Shown one piece after another: positions 19,245 through 26,946 of a DNA stretch of 64,000 nt. Made by a program: the position numbers and the translations under genes. The notes under the pieces were generated by a model. The model was given only the letters and a program-made list of their open reading frames with translations. It ran no database searches and was not told where the DNA came from. Origin of the DNA: Chryseobacterium sp. G0201 (GTDB lineage Bacteria; Bacteroidota; Bacteroidia; Flavobacteriales; Weeksellaceae). The DNA is taken from contig NZ_CP033917.1 in assembly GCF_003815655.1 (NCBI RefSeq), positions 4,216,001-4,280,000 of the forward strand, read 5' to 3'. Position 1 is the first letter of the stretch. Each line of letters starts with the position of its first letter.

Positions 19245-19440
19245 TTTTTAAATATGAAACGACAAATTGACTCGTTCATTTATAATTTAAATCATAAAAG
19301 TGTTAATTTAAATAAGAACTTAAAACATAATCACCAAATTGAGATATAACATAATGTATAAAATACAAAATTTTTGTTTTAAAATTAAAAATAAAATCAT
19401 AAAACATTGAAAATCAATTATTTAAAATTTGGTTTAAAAC

Positions 19441-19502
19441 AAAAAAAGACCTCCAAAAAGGAGGTCTAAAAAAACACAAATGATGAAAAAAAATTATTTC
19501 GA
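19441..19502 (-). ncRNA. Candidate short terminated RNA or leader in the Lrp-MFS gap
   Basis: On the minus strand a perfect TAnnTTTG element (19507-19514) is followed, about 60 bases on, by a strong hairpin with U-tract (19447-19467). A transcript starting near 19502 would therefore end after about 60 bases unless it read through toward the MFS gene 200 bases downstream. There is no start codon with a worthwhile reading frame on that strand. Either a small RNA or an attenuated leader of the MFS gene is possible. The rest of the 474-base gap 19245-19718 is AT-rich and shows nothing else. Confidence 0.35.
19447..19467 (-). terminator. Rho-independent terminator
   Basis: Stem AGACCTCC (19447-19454) with GGAGGTCT (19460-19467) and a five-base loop. 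On the minus strand it is followed by a run of seven T; on the plus strand by an A-rich tract, so minus is the working direction. Confidence 0.8.
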
Positions 19503-19506
19503 TCCG

Positions 19507-19539
19507 CAAATATAGCAAATTATATTAGGTTTCACCTAA
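19507..19539 (-). promoter_or_regulatory. Minus-strand promoter with DtxR/MntR-like palindrome
   Basis: The -7 element reads TATATTTG on the minus strand (19507-19514). About where the -33 element should be lies TTAGGTTTCACCTAA (19525-19539), a 6-3-6 perfect palindrome. Its half-site TTAGGT is that of DtxR/MntR-type operators. Overlap with the promoter suggests repression by metal-loaded regulator. This is motif reading only. Confidence 0.4.
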
Positions 19540-19718
19540 AATTTACATAATTGATTAAAATATTTATTTTATCTAACGAAATAGATGAAAATATCTACAT
19601 TATTTTCTTAATTCAAATAAGATATATCATAAAAATAATTTCATAAATAACCGTTAATCATATTATTAAAATTAATTAAAATTTACAAATCAATTAATAT
19701 TAAAACTATTATTAAAAA

Positions 19719-20189
19719 TTAGAGTATCTGAGAACTTTCTTTAATACTGTTCATTACAAAGATGCTTTTTGTTTGTCCTATTCCTTCGATCTCAGAAAGC
19801 TGATTCACAAAAAACTCATGAAATTCATCCATATTGGGTGCTAAAATTTTCAGCATAAAATCAAATTCTCCGCTGATATTGTAAAATTCAACAACTTCTT
19901 TAAGCTTGCTTACTTCCTCTATAAATTTTGTTGCAATGCTTTTATTATGGGCATTCAGAGCGATCATGCAAACGACCATCATGCCTTTATTCACTTTTTT
20001 ACGGTCGAGAATTGCGGTGTATTCTTTAATGATTCCCTGTTTTTCCATACGCTTGATACGCTCATGCGTTGGCGTTGGACTAAGATTAATTCTCGCAGAA
20101 ATATCTCTAATGCTCAATTTTGCATCCTTCTGTAGTAAACGCAGTATAGAAAGGTCTTTTTCGTCAACTGAATAATTTTCGGTGGCCAT
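19719..20189 (-). CDS. Lrp/AsnC family transcriptional regulator
   Basis: A 156-residue protein with the standard plan: N-terminal helix-turn-helix (about 8-55; ILRLLQKDAKLSIRDISARINLSPTPTHERIKRME) and a C-terminal RAM ligand-binding domain (about 70-150; EVVEFYNISGEFDFMLKI). Members sense amino acids and act locally or globally. It is divergent from the DHA2-type exporter gene with 143 bases between starts, so that exporter is the first candidate target. Family certain. Confidence 0.92.
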   Translation of the reverse strand: MATENYSVDEKDLSILRLLQKDAKLSIRDISARINLSPTPTHERIKRMEKQGIIKEYTAILDRKKVNKGMMVVCMIALNAHNKSIATKFIEEVSKLKEVVEFYNISGEFDFMLKILAPNMDEFHEFFVNQLSEIEGIGQTKSIFVMNSIKESSQIL

Positions 20190-20306
20190 TTGTTCTATTT
20201 TTAAGGTTTAAAAGATAATTAAAAGCACATTTGTTCTTTATAAATAGCTTAAAAAAATATATGTTCCAAATTTAACACATAATTTTCACAAACGTTCTAA
20301 TAATAG

Positions 20307-20314
20307 TAATTTTG
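20307..20314 (+). promoter_or_regulatory. -7 element TAATTTTG upstream of the DHA2 exporter
   Basis: Matches TAnnTTTG and lies 18 bases before the ATG at 20333. The expected -33 region is only T-rich (TTTT) without a clear TTTG. The position leaves a very short untranslated leader, common in this phylum. Confidence 0.45.
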
Positions 20315-20332
20315 CCAGAAATTTAGAACAAC

Positions 20333-21721
20333 ATGCAATCAAGAAAAAACCTGATATTAATTTTAGCATCTATTGGAACTTTTGTGGAAGCCCTTGATAT
20401 TGCTATCATTAACTTAACAATCCCATCCATTCAGGAGCAATTCGGTATTGGAGCGGATACTGTTCAATGGTTGCAGACTTTGTATGTTCTATTTTTTGGT
20501 GGATTTTTAATCATTGGCGGAAAATTATCTGATCAAATCGGACGAAAAAAAATATTCCTCATTGGAGGATTGATTTTCATGTTGACTTCTCTAGGCGCAG
20601 GGCTTTCAACTAATTTTCAGGTTTTAGCAATATTCCGTGCTTTGCAAGGATTGGGAGCGGCGTTTATTATGCCTTCAGCCATATCTATTGTTACGAATAC
20701 TTTCAGAGAAAATCAGGAAAGAAACCGTGCTTTAGGCGTTTTCAGCTCATTTGCAGCGATAGGATCGGGTAGCGGATTGTCTATTGGCGGTATTATCAGT
20801 ACTTACATGAGCTGGCATTGGGTTTTCCTGATCAATGTTCCGATCCTTTTAATTACTCTAATTCTTGCTTACCAATATCTACCAAAGGATGAAAAGAATA
20901 CGATGGTTCAAAAAACAGATGCTGTATCAGGTATACTACTCGTTTTGGGACTGTTATTTTTAACGTATGGAACACATGAGTTATTCCACATCAAAGAACA
21001 GCCGATTCAGGTTATTGGTTCTTTAGCAATATCAATGGCGTTGTTAGGATTGGTTTTTTATCGATTAAAAACGGTTGCCCAGCCTTTAATTGATCTGCAA
21101 TTATTCAGACACAGATCGTTGGTTATCTCTAATCTTACATTTTTTGCATTGGGAGCCTTTTTCATTTCATTTTTATTTCTGATATCATTGATGTTGCAGA
21201 AAGATATGAATCACAGCGCAGCTTCAGCCGGATTAATGTTGGTTCCGTTTAGTTTGATGTCTGCTTTGATCTCAAAATTTGTACTTCCTCATATTTCCAA
21301 GAAAATGAATCCTTCTCAAATGGGAATTTTGGGATGGAGTTTTATGTTAATAGGAGCTTTATCTTTATTTATATCGGTTTATATTGGTCATCCGTTAACA
21401 AGTGTTTTATTAGGCGCAGCATGTATTTCAGGAGTTGGAATGACGTTTTGTTTTACAAGTTTATCGATCTTGGGAATTCAGGATGTAGAATCTTCGGATT
21501 ATGGAGTTGCTTCTAGTTTAACAAGTACAAGTTATTTCTTAGGCGCAGGGATAGGTTTATCTTTTATGACCTTAATGAGCCAGCTATTTCCATCAAAATG
21601 GGCGGTTGGGAATTTAAGTTTGGGAATTTTAACAACTTATGCAGTCTGTGCTATCGGAATATTGGCTTATTTAGTGGTAAAAGAAGTGAAAACTAAAAGA
21701 GCAGAAATGGCCATATCTTAA
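20333..21721 (+). CDS. MFS drug exporter, DHA2 (14-helix) type
   Basis: A 462-residue major facilitator with about fourteen hydrophobic helices. The segment GGKLSDQIGRKKIFLIGG (about 63-80) is motif A, and GLGAAFIMPSAISIVTNTF is the motif C region of antiporters such as EmrB and QacA. It would export drugs or organic ions in exchange for protons. It is divergent from the Lrp regulator. The substrate is not predictable. Confidence 0.88.
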   Translation: MQSRKNLILILASIGTFVEALDIAIINLTIPSIQEQFGIGADTVQWLQTLYVLFFGGFLIIGGKLSDQIGRKKIFLIGGLIFMLTSLGAGLSTNFQVLAIFRALQGLGAAFIMPSAISIVTNTFRENQERNRALGVFSSFAAIGSGSGLSIGGIISTYMSWHWVFLINVPILLITLILAYQYLPKDEKNTMVQKTDAVSGILLVLGLLFLTYGTHELFHIKEQPIQVIGSLAISMALLGLVFYRLKTVAQPLIDLQLFRHRSLVISNLTFFALGAFFISFLFLISLMLQKDMNHSAASAGLMLVPFSLMSALISKFVLPHISKKMNPSQMGILGWSFMLIGALSLFISVYIGHPLTSVLLGAACISGVGMTFCFTSLSILGIQDVESSDYGVASSLTSTSYFLGAGIGLSFMTLMSQLFPSKWAVGNLSLGILTTYAVCAIGILAYLVVKEVKTKRAEMAIS

Positions 21722-21953
21722 TATATTTACTGTTGTATTTTTACATTTTGTTTTTCAAAAATAAGTGAAACGGCTTTGTTTATTTTAATTTTTAACTGTT
21801 GCTCATCAGATCTTTGTGTTTAAATTTATCGCAAGGATAAACAAAGAATTTTAAATAATAAATCTCTTAATTAAAGAAAAACAAAGGCACTTCGTTTATA
21901 TAAGTAAAACAAAATTTAATATTGTTGATTTTCAATCCTTTAAAATTAAAGAA

Positions 21954-22538
21954 ATGATAAAAAGACTCACTGTATTCTGTGGATCAAGTTTTGGAACTGA
22001 TAAAATCTATGAAGAACAAGCTTACGAATTAGGAAAACAATTGGCCTCCGAAAAAATCGGATTGATATATGGTGGAGCCAACGTAGGTTTGATGGGAACC
22101 ATTGCTAATGGAGTAATGGAACATAACGGAGAAGCCATTGGTGTTTTACCTCATTTTTTGCAAGGAAAAGAAATTGCTCACAACCAACTTAGCGAGCTTA
22201 TCTTAGTAGAAACAATGCACGAACGAAAAACCAAAATGAATGAACTTTCGGACGGCGTTATTGTTTTGCCTGGCGGTTATGGAACGTTGGAAGAATTCTT
22301 TGAAATGATAACCTGGGCTCAATTGGGATTGCATCAAAAACCCATCGCTATTTTAAATATCAATGGATTTTATACCGAATTATTAAATATGATTCAAACA
22401 ATGGTAGACAAAGGTTTTCTGAAAGAAATCAATCAAAAAATGCTGATTGTAGATGAAAATATCGAAGCTCTTTTAAATAAAATAAAAAACTACGAAGCTC
22501 CAAAAGTTGATAAATGGATCTCGAAAGATAAAGTCTAA
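21954..22538 (+). CDS. LOG family protein (cytokinin riboside monophosphate phosphoribohydrolase type)
   Basis: A 194-residue Rossmann-fold protein of the TIGR00730/LOG family, with IYGGANVGLMG at 38-48 and the signature PGGYGTLEE at 106-114, preceded by MHERKTKM. Enzymes with this motif hydrolyse nucleoside 5'-monophosphates to base and ribose 5-phosphate. Such genes are widespread in bacteria and were often misnamed lysine decarboxylases. It stands alone and is closed by a terminator 28 bases downstream. Confidence 0.92.
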   Translation: MIKRLTVFCGSSFGTDKIYEEQAYELGKQLASEKIGLIYGGANVGLMGTIANGVMEHNGEAIGVLPHFLQGKEIAHNQLSELILVETMHERKTKMNELSDGVIVLPGGYGTLEEFFEMITWAQLGLHQKPIAILNINGFYTELLNMIQTMVDKGFLKEINQKMLIVDENIEALLNKIKNYEAPKVDKWISKDKV

Positions 22539-22565
22539 TTAAATTTTTTAATTAATATATTGTTT

Positions 22566-22597
22566 AAAACCATGGGAATTTCCTCATGGTTTTTTGT
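22566..22597 (+). terminator. Rho-independent terminator of the LOG gene
   Basis: AAACCATG pairs with CATGGTTT (with a further GGAA/TTCC extension around a bulge), followed by a T-run broken by one G. It isolates the LOG gene from the caspase operon. Confidence 0.85.
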
Positions 22598-22684
22598 TTT
22601 CTATAGTTCAAAATTCAAATATTTCCCCCTTAAAAGTCTGTTTTATTATCTGAATTAATAATTATGAAATTCATCGTTACCACT

Positions 22685-22748
22685 CACGTTATTTTTCGTG
22701 TCATTCACGACATTTATTTGCTAGAACCCTGATTAATAGTAAACTTTG
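22685..22748 (+). promoter_or_regulatory. Promoter and nested palindrome of the caspase operon
   Basis: TTTG at 22717-22720, a 19-base spacer, then TAAACTTTG at 22740-22748 form a near-consensus Bacteroidetes promoter 26 bases before the first start codon. Just upstream lie CACG (22685-22688), TCGTG (22696-22700) and CACGA (22706-22710), so that the central half pairs with either neighbour. Two copies of CGTTA (22675-22679 and 22687-22691) sit there too. This is a plausible operator for the LytTR regulator encoded at the operon end. Confidence 0.5.
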
Positions 22749-22773
22749 TCTCAGAAAACAAAAACTAATAACC

Positions 22774-23442
22774 ATGTTAACAGCAGTATTTTTTTTAAGC
22801 GGGCCAACAAATAATCTCATTATTATCATGCTCATTTGCGGAATCGTTGGCGGAGTAGGAAACACATTGAGAGGTACAACCTGCAACTGGGTTGTCTTAT
22901 CAAAAAATATCTGTCTTGGAATTATTGCTTCTATCGCCGTACCTCTTTTTTTAAATCTTGTATCCAGCGATATTGTAAAAAGTATTTATGTGAATGAAAA
23001 AAATCACATTTCCAATTATTTAATTTTTTCAGGCTTTTGCATCATTGCTTCTTTTTCGTCACTCACTTTTCTGAATACTATTTCAGGAAAAGTAATTCAA
23101 AATTTAAAGGAAGAAATTAAACAGGTAAAATCTGAAAACGAACAACTGAGCAAAACTGTAGAAACAATCGCCGTGAGCACAGAAAGTAATACACAAATGA
23201 ATGCTAATGAATTAGAGAAATTCAAAACATCTTCTTATGCAGAAATCATGAATTCTATCAAAAATAAGGAGAATAAATTCAGACCTCTGGATCTCATCAA
23301 AACTGAAGTTAACCAAGACAATACCGAAATCGACAAAAAAATAGAAATCCTTAAAAACAACAATCTTGTAAAAGAAATCGAGCTTCGAAAAGGTGAAAAA
23401 GCAGTGGCTTTAACTGAGGATGCTGAGAAAATTATGGAATAA
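22774..23442 (+). CDS. Three-TM coiled-coil protein resembling YLATT (YEATS-associated) proteins
   Basis: A 222-residue protein with three hydrophobic helices (about 14-32, 46-64, 80-102), a heptad-like coiled coil (about 107-135) and a charged C-terminal part (170-222) that could be a small winged-helix-like domain. The N-terminal region, with GIVGGVGNTLRGTT after the first helix, is what I remember of YEATS-like-associating three-TM (YLATT) proteins, which computational work links to bacterial immune and signalling loci; no YEATS domain is seen in this window. It opens a seven-gene operon containing a caspase. It may be the membrane-anchored sensor or effector. Recall-based family name, topology directly seen. 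Confidence 0.7.
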   Translation: MLTAVFFLSGPTNNLIIIMLICGIVGGVGNTLRGTTCNWVVLSKNICLGIIASIAVPLFLNLVSSDIVKSIYVNEKNHISNYLIFSGFCIIASFSSLTFLNTISGKVIQNLKEEIKQVKSENEQLSKTVETIAVSTESNTQMNANELEKFKTSSYAEIMNSIKNKENKFRPLDLIKTEVNQDNTEIDKKIEILKNNNLVKEIELRKGEKAVALTEDAEKIME

Positions 23443-23479
23443 AACACTAAAAAACAATAACCAAATAAAAATCAGAATT

Positions 23480-23896
23480 ATGGAAAAGTATGAAACAGGG
23501 AATACGAACAATAAGATCTATGCTAGTTTTAATTTATCTAATGTGATCGAACTATTTCCACTCCGCACATTTTTACAGCTTGAGTATAAACTAATAGGAG
23601 ACTTGTATCTCCATAAAACAACTATTACATCGTCTAAAGATTCCAAGATTAACATACCTAAAACATTGATTGGTACAGAATCTTATCATAAAAAAGGAAC
23701 GGTTGTAATTGAATCACATATTGGATATGCAGATGAAGACAATTTGGAAGATCTTTTAAAATTGCTTCAATTTAATTATAAAATTAGTGGTGGAAGCCAA
23801 GGAGATATTACTTATGATTCTTATGATAAGTTGATACCAATTCAAAGTGAAAGAGGAAATAAAGTGATTTTATTAAAAATTATAGATTTAATATGA
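23480..23896 (+). CDS. Unknown protein of the caspase operon, small and beta-rich
   Basis: I do not recognise this 138-residue protein. It has no signal peptide or membrane helix and alternates hydrophobic and polar residues in a way that suggests beta strands (FLQLEYKLIGDLYL, GTVVIESHIGY). The start at 23480 is chosen over an in-frame ATG at 23420 because the latter lies inside the preceding gene. Its last four bases overlap the next start (ATGA), showing tight coupling to the barrel protein. It could be a sensor or adaptor of the system. Confidence 0.6.
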   Translation: MEKYETGNTNNKIYASFNLSNVIELFPLRTFLQLEYKLIGDLYLHKTTITSSKDSKINIPKTLIGTESYHKKGTVVIESHIGYADEDNLEDLLKLLQFNYKISGGSQGDITYDSYDKLIPIQSERGNKVILLKIIDLI

Positions 23897-24987
23897 AAAC
23901 AACAATACAAACGATTTTTATATTTTGTTGCATACTTATAAAATCGCAATCTGGAACTGATCTGAGCATAAAAGATATTGATAATACTCAATCGGTTAGT
24001 ATGGCTTTACTTGATAACAGCCCAAGTATAGTTTTCGCAAACTCTATACCTAAACAGCTAAGTTTAAATACCAATAACTTATCAAACCTTTCTGTAGAAG
24101 TCACACCTTTCTATTATCTTAATAAAAAGAAGTATGAAGGATATGAATTTTTTGGATTAAAAGATAAAGATTCAACTTTTAAATATGAAAGTAGTGGTTT
24201 TCATAATTTAAGTAAAATAACCCTTTCATTGAATGCTATCCCCAAAGATTCTGCAACAACTATAGCCTTTGGAGCAAGAACAAATATTTTAACACTATAC
24301 AATTCTTCTCCTAAAGAGCTTCATGAGTTATTTGAAGCAATAGCTAATGATGATAAAATAACTGAAATGGCTAAAGTAAAACTTAAAGAAAAAGGTATTG
24401 ATGAACCATCTGTAACTACAGACGAATATGAAAAATATACAATACTACTTGAAAAAGAAAAGGATAATATTAAAAAAGAATTGAAAGTTGAAGAAAAATT
24501 GTCAAGTTTTATAAATCAATTAAAAAACCCAATGGTAACCCTAGATGTATCTGGTGCTTACAGTTCAATATCTCCAAATAACAGAATTTCTTCTTTTAAA
24601 ACAGATAGATATGGAATTTGGTCTACGCTTGGTTTATCTTTTAATTTAAATAAAGACTATACTCGTTTTTTTAAATTCTACTTTTTTCTAAGATATTTAA
24701 AAGATAATTACATCGAGGATAAAATACTATCTACCAGTCAATTTACAGATTTTGGACTTAAACTTCAGGTTGTTTTGAGTAAGAAATTTTCGACAGCTTA
24801 TGAATATGTTAAAAGAAATGGTGATGGAGGAGATTATCGCTCTGTCGGACAAATTCAATGGAAATTCAGCGATGAATTGACTTTCAATGGAGGATTTGGA
24901 AAAAACTTTGAAATTTCGAATACCAATTTAATTACTTTTTTAGGAATTAGTTGGGGATTTGTAAACAATCCTAAAACAAAAAACTAA
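23893..24987 (+). CDS. Predicted outer-membrane beta-barrel protein of the caspase operon
   Basis: A 364-residue exported protein, signal peptide at about 1-19 (ending KSQS). The first part carries two amphipathic strand-like stretches and a charged helical segment (about 130-215, rich in K and E, coiled-coil-like). The final 140 residues have the alternating pattern and aromatic girdles of a small beta-barrel (YGIWSTLGLSFNLN, FTDFGLKLQVVLS, YRSVGQIQWKF, FLGISWGFV). No named family recognised. It overlaps the preceding gene by 4 bases and lies 5 bases before the next. An outer-membrane component in a caspase locus is unusual and suggests envelope surveillance. Confidence 0.6.
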   Translation: MKTTIQTIFIFCCILIKSQSGTDLSIKDIDNTQSVSMALLDNSPSIVFANSIPKQLSLNTNNLSNLSVEVTPFYYLNKKKYEGYEFFGLKDKDSTFKYESSGFHNLSKITLSLNAIPKDSATTIAFGARTNILTLYNSSPKELHELFEAIANDDKITEMAKVKLKEKGIDEPSVTTDEYEKYTILLEKEKDNIKKELKVEEKLSSFINQLKNPMVTLDVSGAYSSISPNNRISSFKTDRYGIWSTLGLSFNLNKDYTRFFKFYFFLRYLKDNYIEDKILSTSQFTDFGLKLQVVLSKKFSTAYEYVKRNGDGGDYRSVGQIQWKFSDELTFNGGFGKNFEISNTNLITFLGISWGFVNNPKTKN

Positions 24988-24992
24988 TCACC

Positions 24993-25601
24993 ATGATCCA
25001 GCCAAACATCAACAGCATTTTGCATGTTATGAATTCTAAAAAATACAGAATTTATAACACTCCAGAAGTAGATTGGAACATCAACATCGTGGGAATAAGA
25101 AATAAAGCATTAAGACATGAAAAATTTGACGATACTTTAGTTGTTTTTCATAACTTTATGGGGAACTGGCATGTGAATTATTATCCGATAACCACAGATC
25201 CTAGCACACACTATTTGAAAAATCCTGTTAACAGCAGTGGAACAGCTATTTTGGTGGAAGGGCAATATGTAGGAACACATTGTATAGATAAACATCAAGG
25301 AAAATATGATGCTGTTTGTCAAAGATTAGGAAATGTAAAAGTCTATCGGGATGATAATAAAAATGGAAATTTAGATATTAAACCAACAACAATAATTGAT
25401 ACTGGAATGTTTGGAATTAATATTCACAAAGGTCCGCTTAATGGAGATTGGAACTCAGACAATACTCAATTTTCAGCGGGATGCCAGGTTTTTGCAGATG
25501 CAAGACATTTTCAGGAATTCATGCTTAAATGTAAAAACGCAAGAAATGCTTTCGGAAATAAGTTTACCTACACCTTATTAAATGAAAGAGATTTTGGATA
25601 A
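24993..25601 (+). CDS. L,D-transpeptidase (YkuD)-like protein without signal peptide
   Basis: A 202-residue protein whose C-terminal half contains GINIHKG with H145 and, 15 residues later, SAGC with C164. This matches the His / [S/T]xGC spacing of the YkuD L,D-transpeptidase catalytic motif. Those enzymes form or exchange peptidoglycan cross-links in the periplasm. Here there is no signal peptide: the N-terminus is polar (MIQPNINSILHV). Either it acts in the cytosol on another substrate, it leaves by another route, or it is an effector kept away from its target until cell lysis or secretion. It lies 5 bases after the barrel gene and 23 before the caspase. Motif seen; activity unproven. Confidence 0.55.
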   Translation: MIQPNINSILHVMNSKKYRIYNTPEVDWNINIVGIRNKALRHEKFDDTLVVFHNFMGNWHVNYYPITTDPSTHYLKNPVNSSGTAILVEGQYVGTHCIDKHQGKYDAVCQRLGNVKVYRDDNKNGNLDIKPTTIIDTGMFGINIHKGPLNGDWNSDNTQFSAGCQVFADARHFQEFMLKCKNARNAFGNKFTYTLLNERDFG

Positions 25602-25624
25602 AAACTAATAAAAAACTACATACC

Positions 25625-26419
25625 ATGAAAAAATATTCGTTACACATAGGGTTAAATGAAACCCTGCTCATTAGTAACAATAGTCTAAATTCCCCGGAAG
25701 CCAATGCAAAATTTTACAAAAAAATTGCAGAAGAAAATGATTTCGAAGCAATTGAGTTATTGGGAGAAAATGCCACAAGTCTCAAGTTATTAAACACGCT
25801 TAGAACCATTTCAAAGAAAATAACTCCGGAAGATATTTTTTTCGTAACCTACTGCGGACATGGTTTTACTATTAATGATATTTCAGGTGAAGAAAATACG
25901 CATTATGATCAGATTGCAGTTTTGTATGATAGGTATTTCATAGATGATGAACTAAAAAACTGCTGGTCGTGGTTTCCCGAAAATTCTAAAGTAGTACTTG
26001 TAACAGACTGTTGTTATGGCGGAACTTTAAATAAAAAATCCGTTTCTCCAACCTTTAGTATCAAAAAAAGCTTTAACCTTCATTTACGTGATGTACTTCC
26101 TTTTCTCAATAGCTTTCAGTTGCATTTTAAAGAGTTAAAAGAAGCGAACATTTTAATGAATCATATTTCCTCTTCTCAAGATCGAAATATAGCTATGGAC
26201 AGCACCGAAAAAGATCAATTAAGTCCTTTTACAGAAGCATTTAAAAAGATGTATAATGACGGTGATTTTATCGGAACTTTTAATGATTTTTTTGAAGGAG
26301 TAAAAAACGAAGTTGCACAAAGACTTCCCTATAATCAACCTTTTATAGACAGGGAAATTCAAAACTTTTTAGATAAAGAATTTTTTCTCACAAAAAAACT
26401 GGTCTTAAGCACAAACTAA
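25625..26419 (+). CDS. Caspase-family (peptidase C14-like) protease
   Basis: A 264-residue single-domain protein with the caspase p20 hallmarks: an opening strand YSLHIGLN (4-11), the catalytic histidine H79 in TYCGHGF (75-81) and the catalytic cysteine C130 in VTDCCYGGT (126-134), each after a hydrophobic strand (DIFFV and KVVLV). No signal peptide, so it acts in the cytoplasm. The C-terminal part (about 140-264) would complete the fold (p10-like), with HISSSQDRN as the following strand region. Bacterial caspases cleave after basic or acidic residues and often trigger cell death in immunity. Its substrate may be one of its neighbours. It has 23-base gaps to both neighbouring genes. Confidence 0.85.
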   Translation: MKKYSLHIGLNETLLISNNSLNSPEANAKFYKKIAEENDFEAIELLGENATSLKLLNTLRTISKKITPEDIFFVTYCGHGFTINDISGEENTHYDQIAVLYDRYFIDDELKNCWSWFPENSKVVLVTDCCYGGTLNKKSVSPTFSIKKSFNLHLRDVLPFLNSFQLHFKELKEANILMNHISSSQDRNIAMDSTEKDQLSPFTEAFKKMYNDGDFIGTFNDFFEGVKNEVAQRLPYNQPFIDREIQNFLDKEFFLTKKLVLSTN

Positions 26420-26442
26420 TAAACCATATAAAAAAGAAAACC

Positions 26443-26946
26443 ATGAGTACAATTAAAATTGAAAAAGACTTCATAAAAGTTGAAGCAACATTGAGTGGAA
26501 TTTCTAATGTAAGCCCTTTCAAATTTCGAGGTGTAAGAGTCTTGAATCTTAAAACAAAAGCCGGAAGTACTTTGAAAGGAGTTGTTTTAAATATCTCCAA
26601 TGAAAACCCCGGAAACCCTTGTATTTCAGAAGGTACAGACACGGTTACATATGATTTTATGTTTAAAAATGACTTAGGGTGGAGCAAAGATGATAAAGTA
26701 AGAGTTTCATTTTTAAATGAGATTGATTACAGAGATTTTGAGAAATTAATCCCTTATTTTGAAGCAAGACTTAGAAAATTTGAGTATAACGAAATTATCA
26801 CAGGAAAAGAATTTTTAGATTATTCTGATGAGTGGTCAAAATTTCATGAAGATAATCCGGTAGATGATATCTGTAGAGATGGGATGAGCCCCATCCCACG
26901 CCAAACACATGACGGAGGAGTCGTGAGAATAGAAGAACTTCCATGA
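26443..26946 (+). CDS. Unknown protein of the caspase operon
   Basis: A 167-residue soluble protein that I cannot place in a family. Residues 1-85 look beta-rich (VEATLSGISNVSPFKFRGVRVLNL); residues about 95-130 look helical; the tail is charged and ends in EELP. There is no signal peptide or membrane segment. It is directly after the caspase gene and its last four bases overlap the start of the TPR-LytTR gene, so it belongs to the operon. A caspase substrate, partner or inhibitor is a reasonable guess only. Confidence 0.6.
   Translation: MSTIKIEKDFIKVEATLSGISNVSPFKFRGVRVLNLKTKAGSTLKGVVLNISNENPGNPCISEGTDTVTYDFMFKNDLGWSKDDKVRVSFLNEIDYRDFEKLIPYFEARLRKFEYNEIITGKEFLDYSDEWSKFHEDNPVDDICRDGMSPIPRQTHDGGVVRIEELP

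Noticed and set aside
19480..19515. Short plus-strand frame MMKKNYFDPQI after the hairpin at 19447, as in a leader-peptide attenuator
   Set aside because: The hairpin lies before, not after, the frame, and no gene follows on the plus strand for 800 bases.
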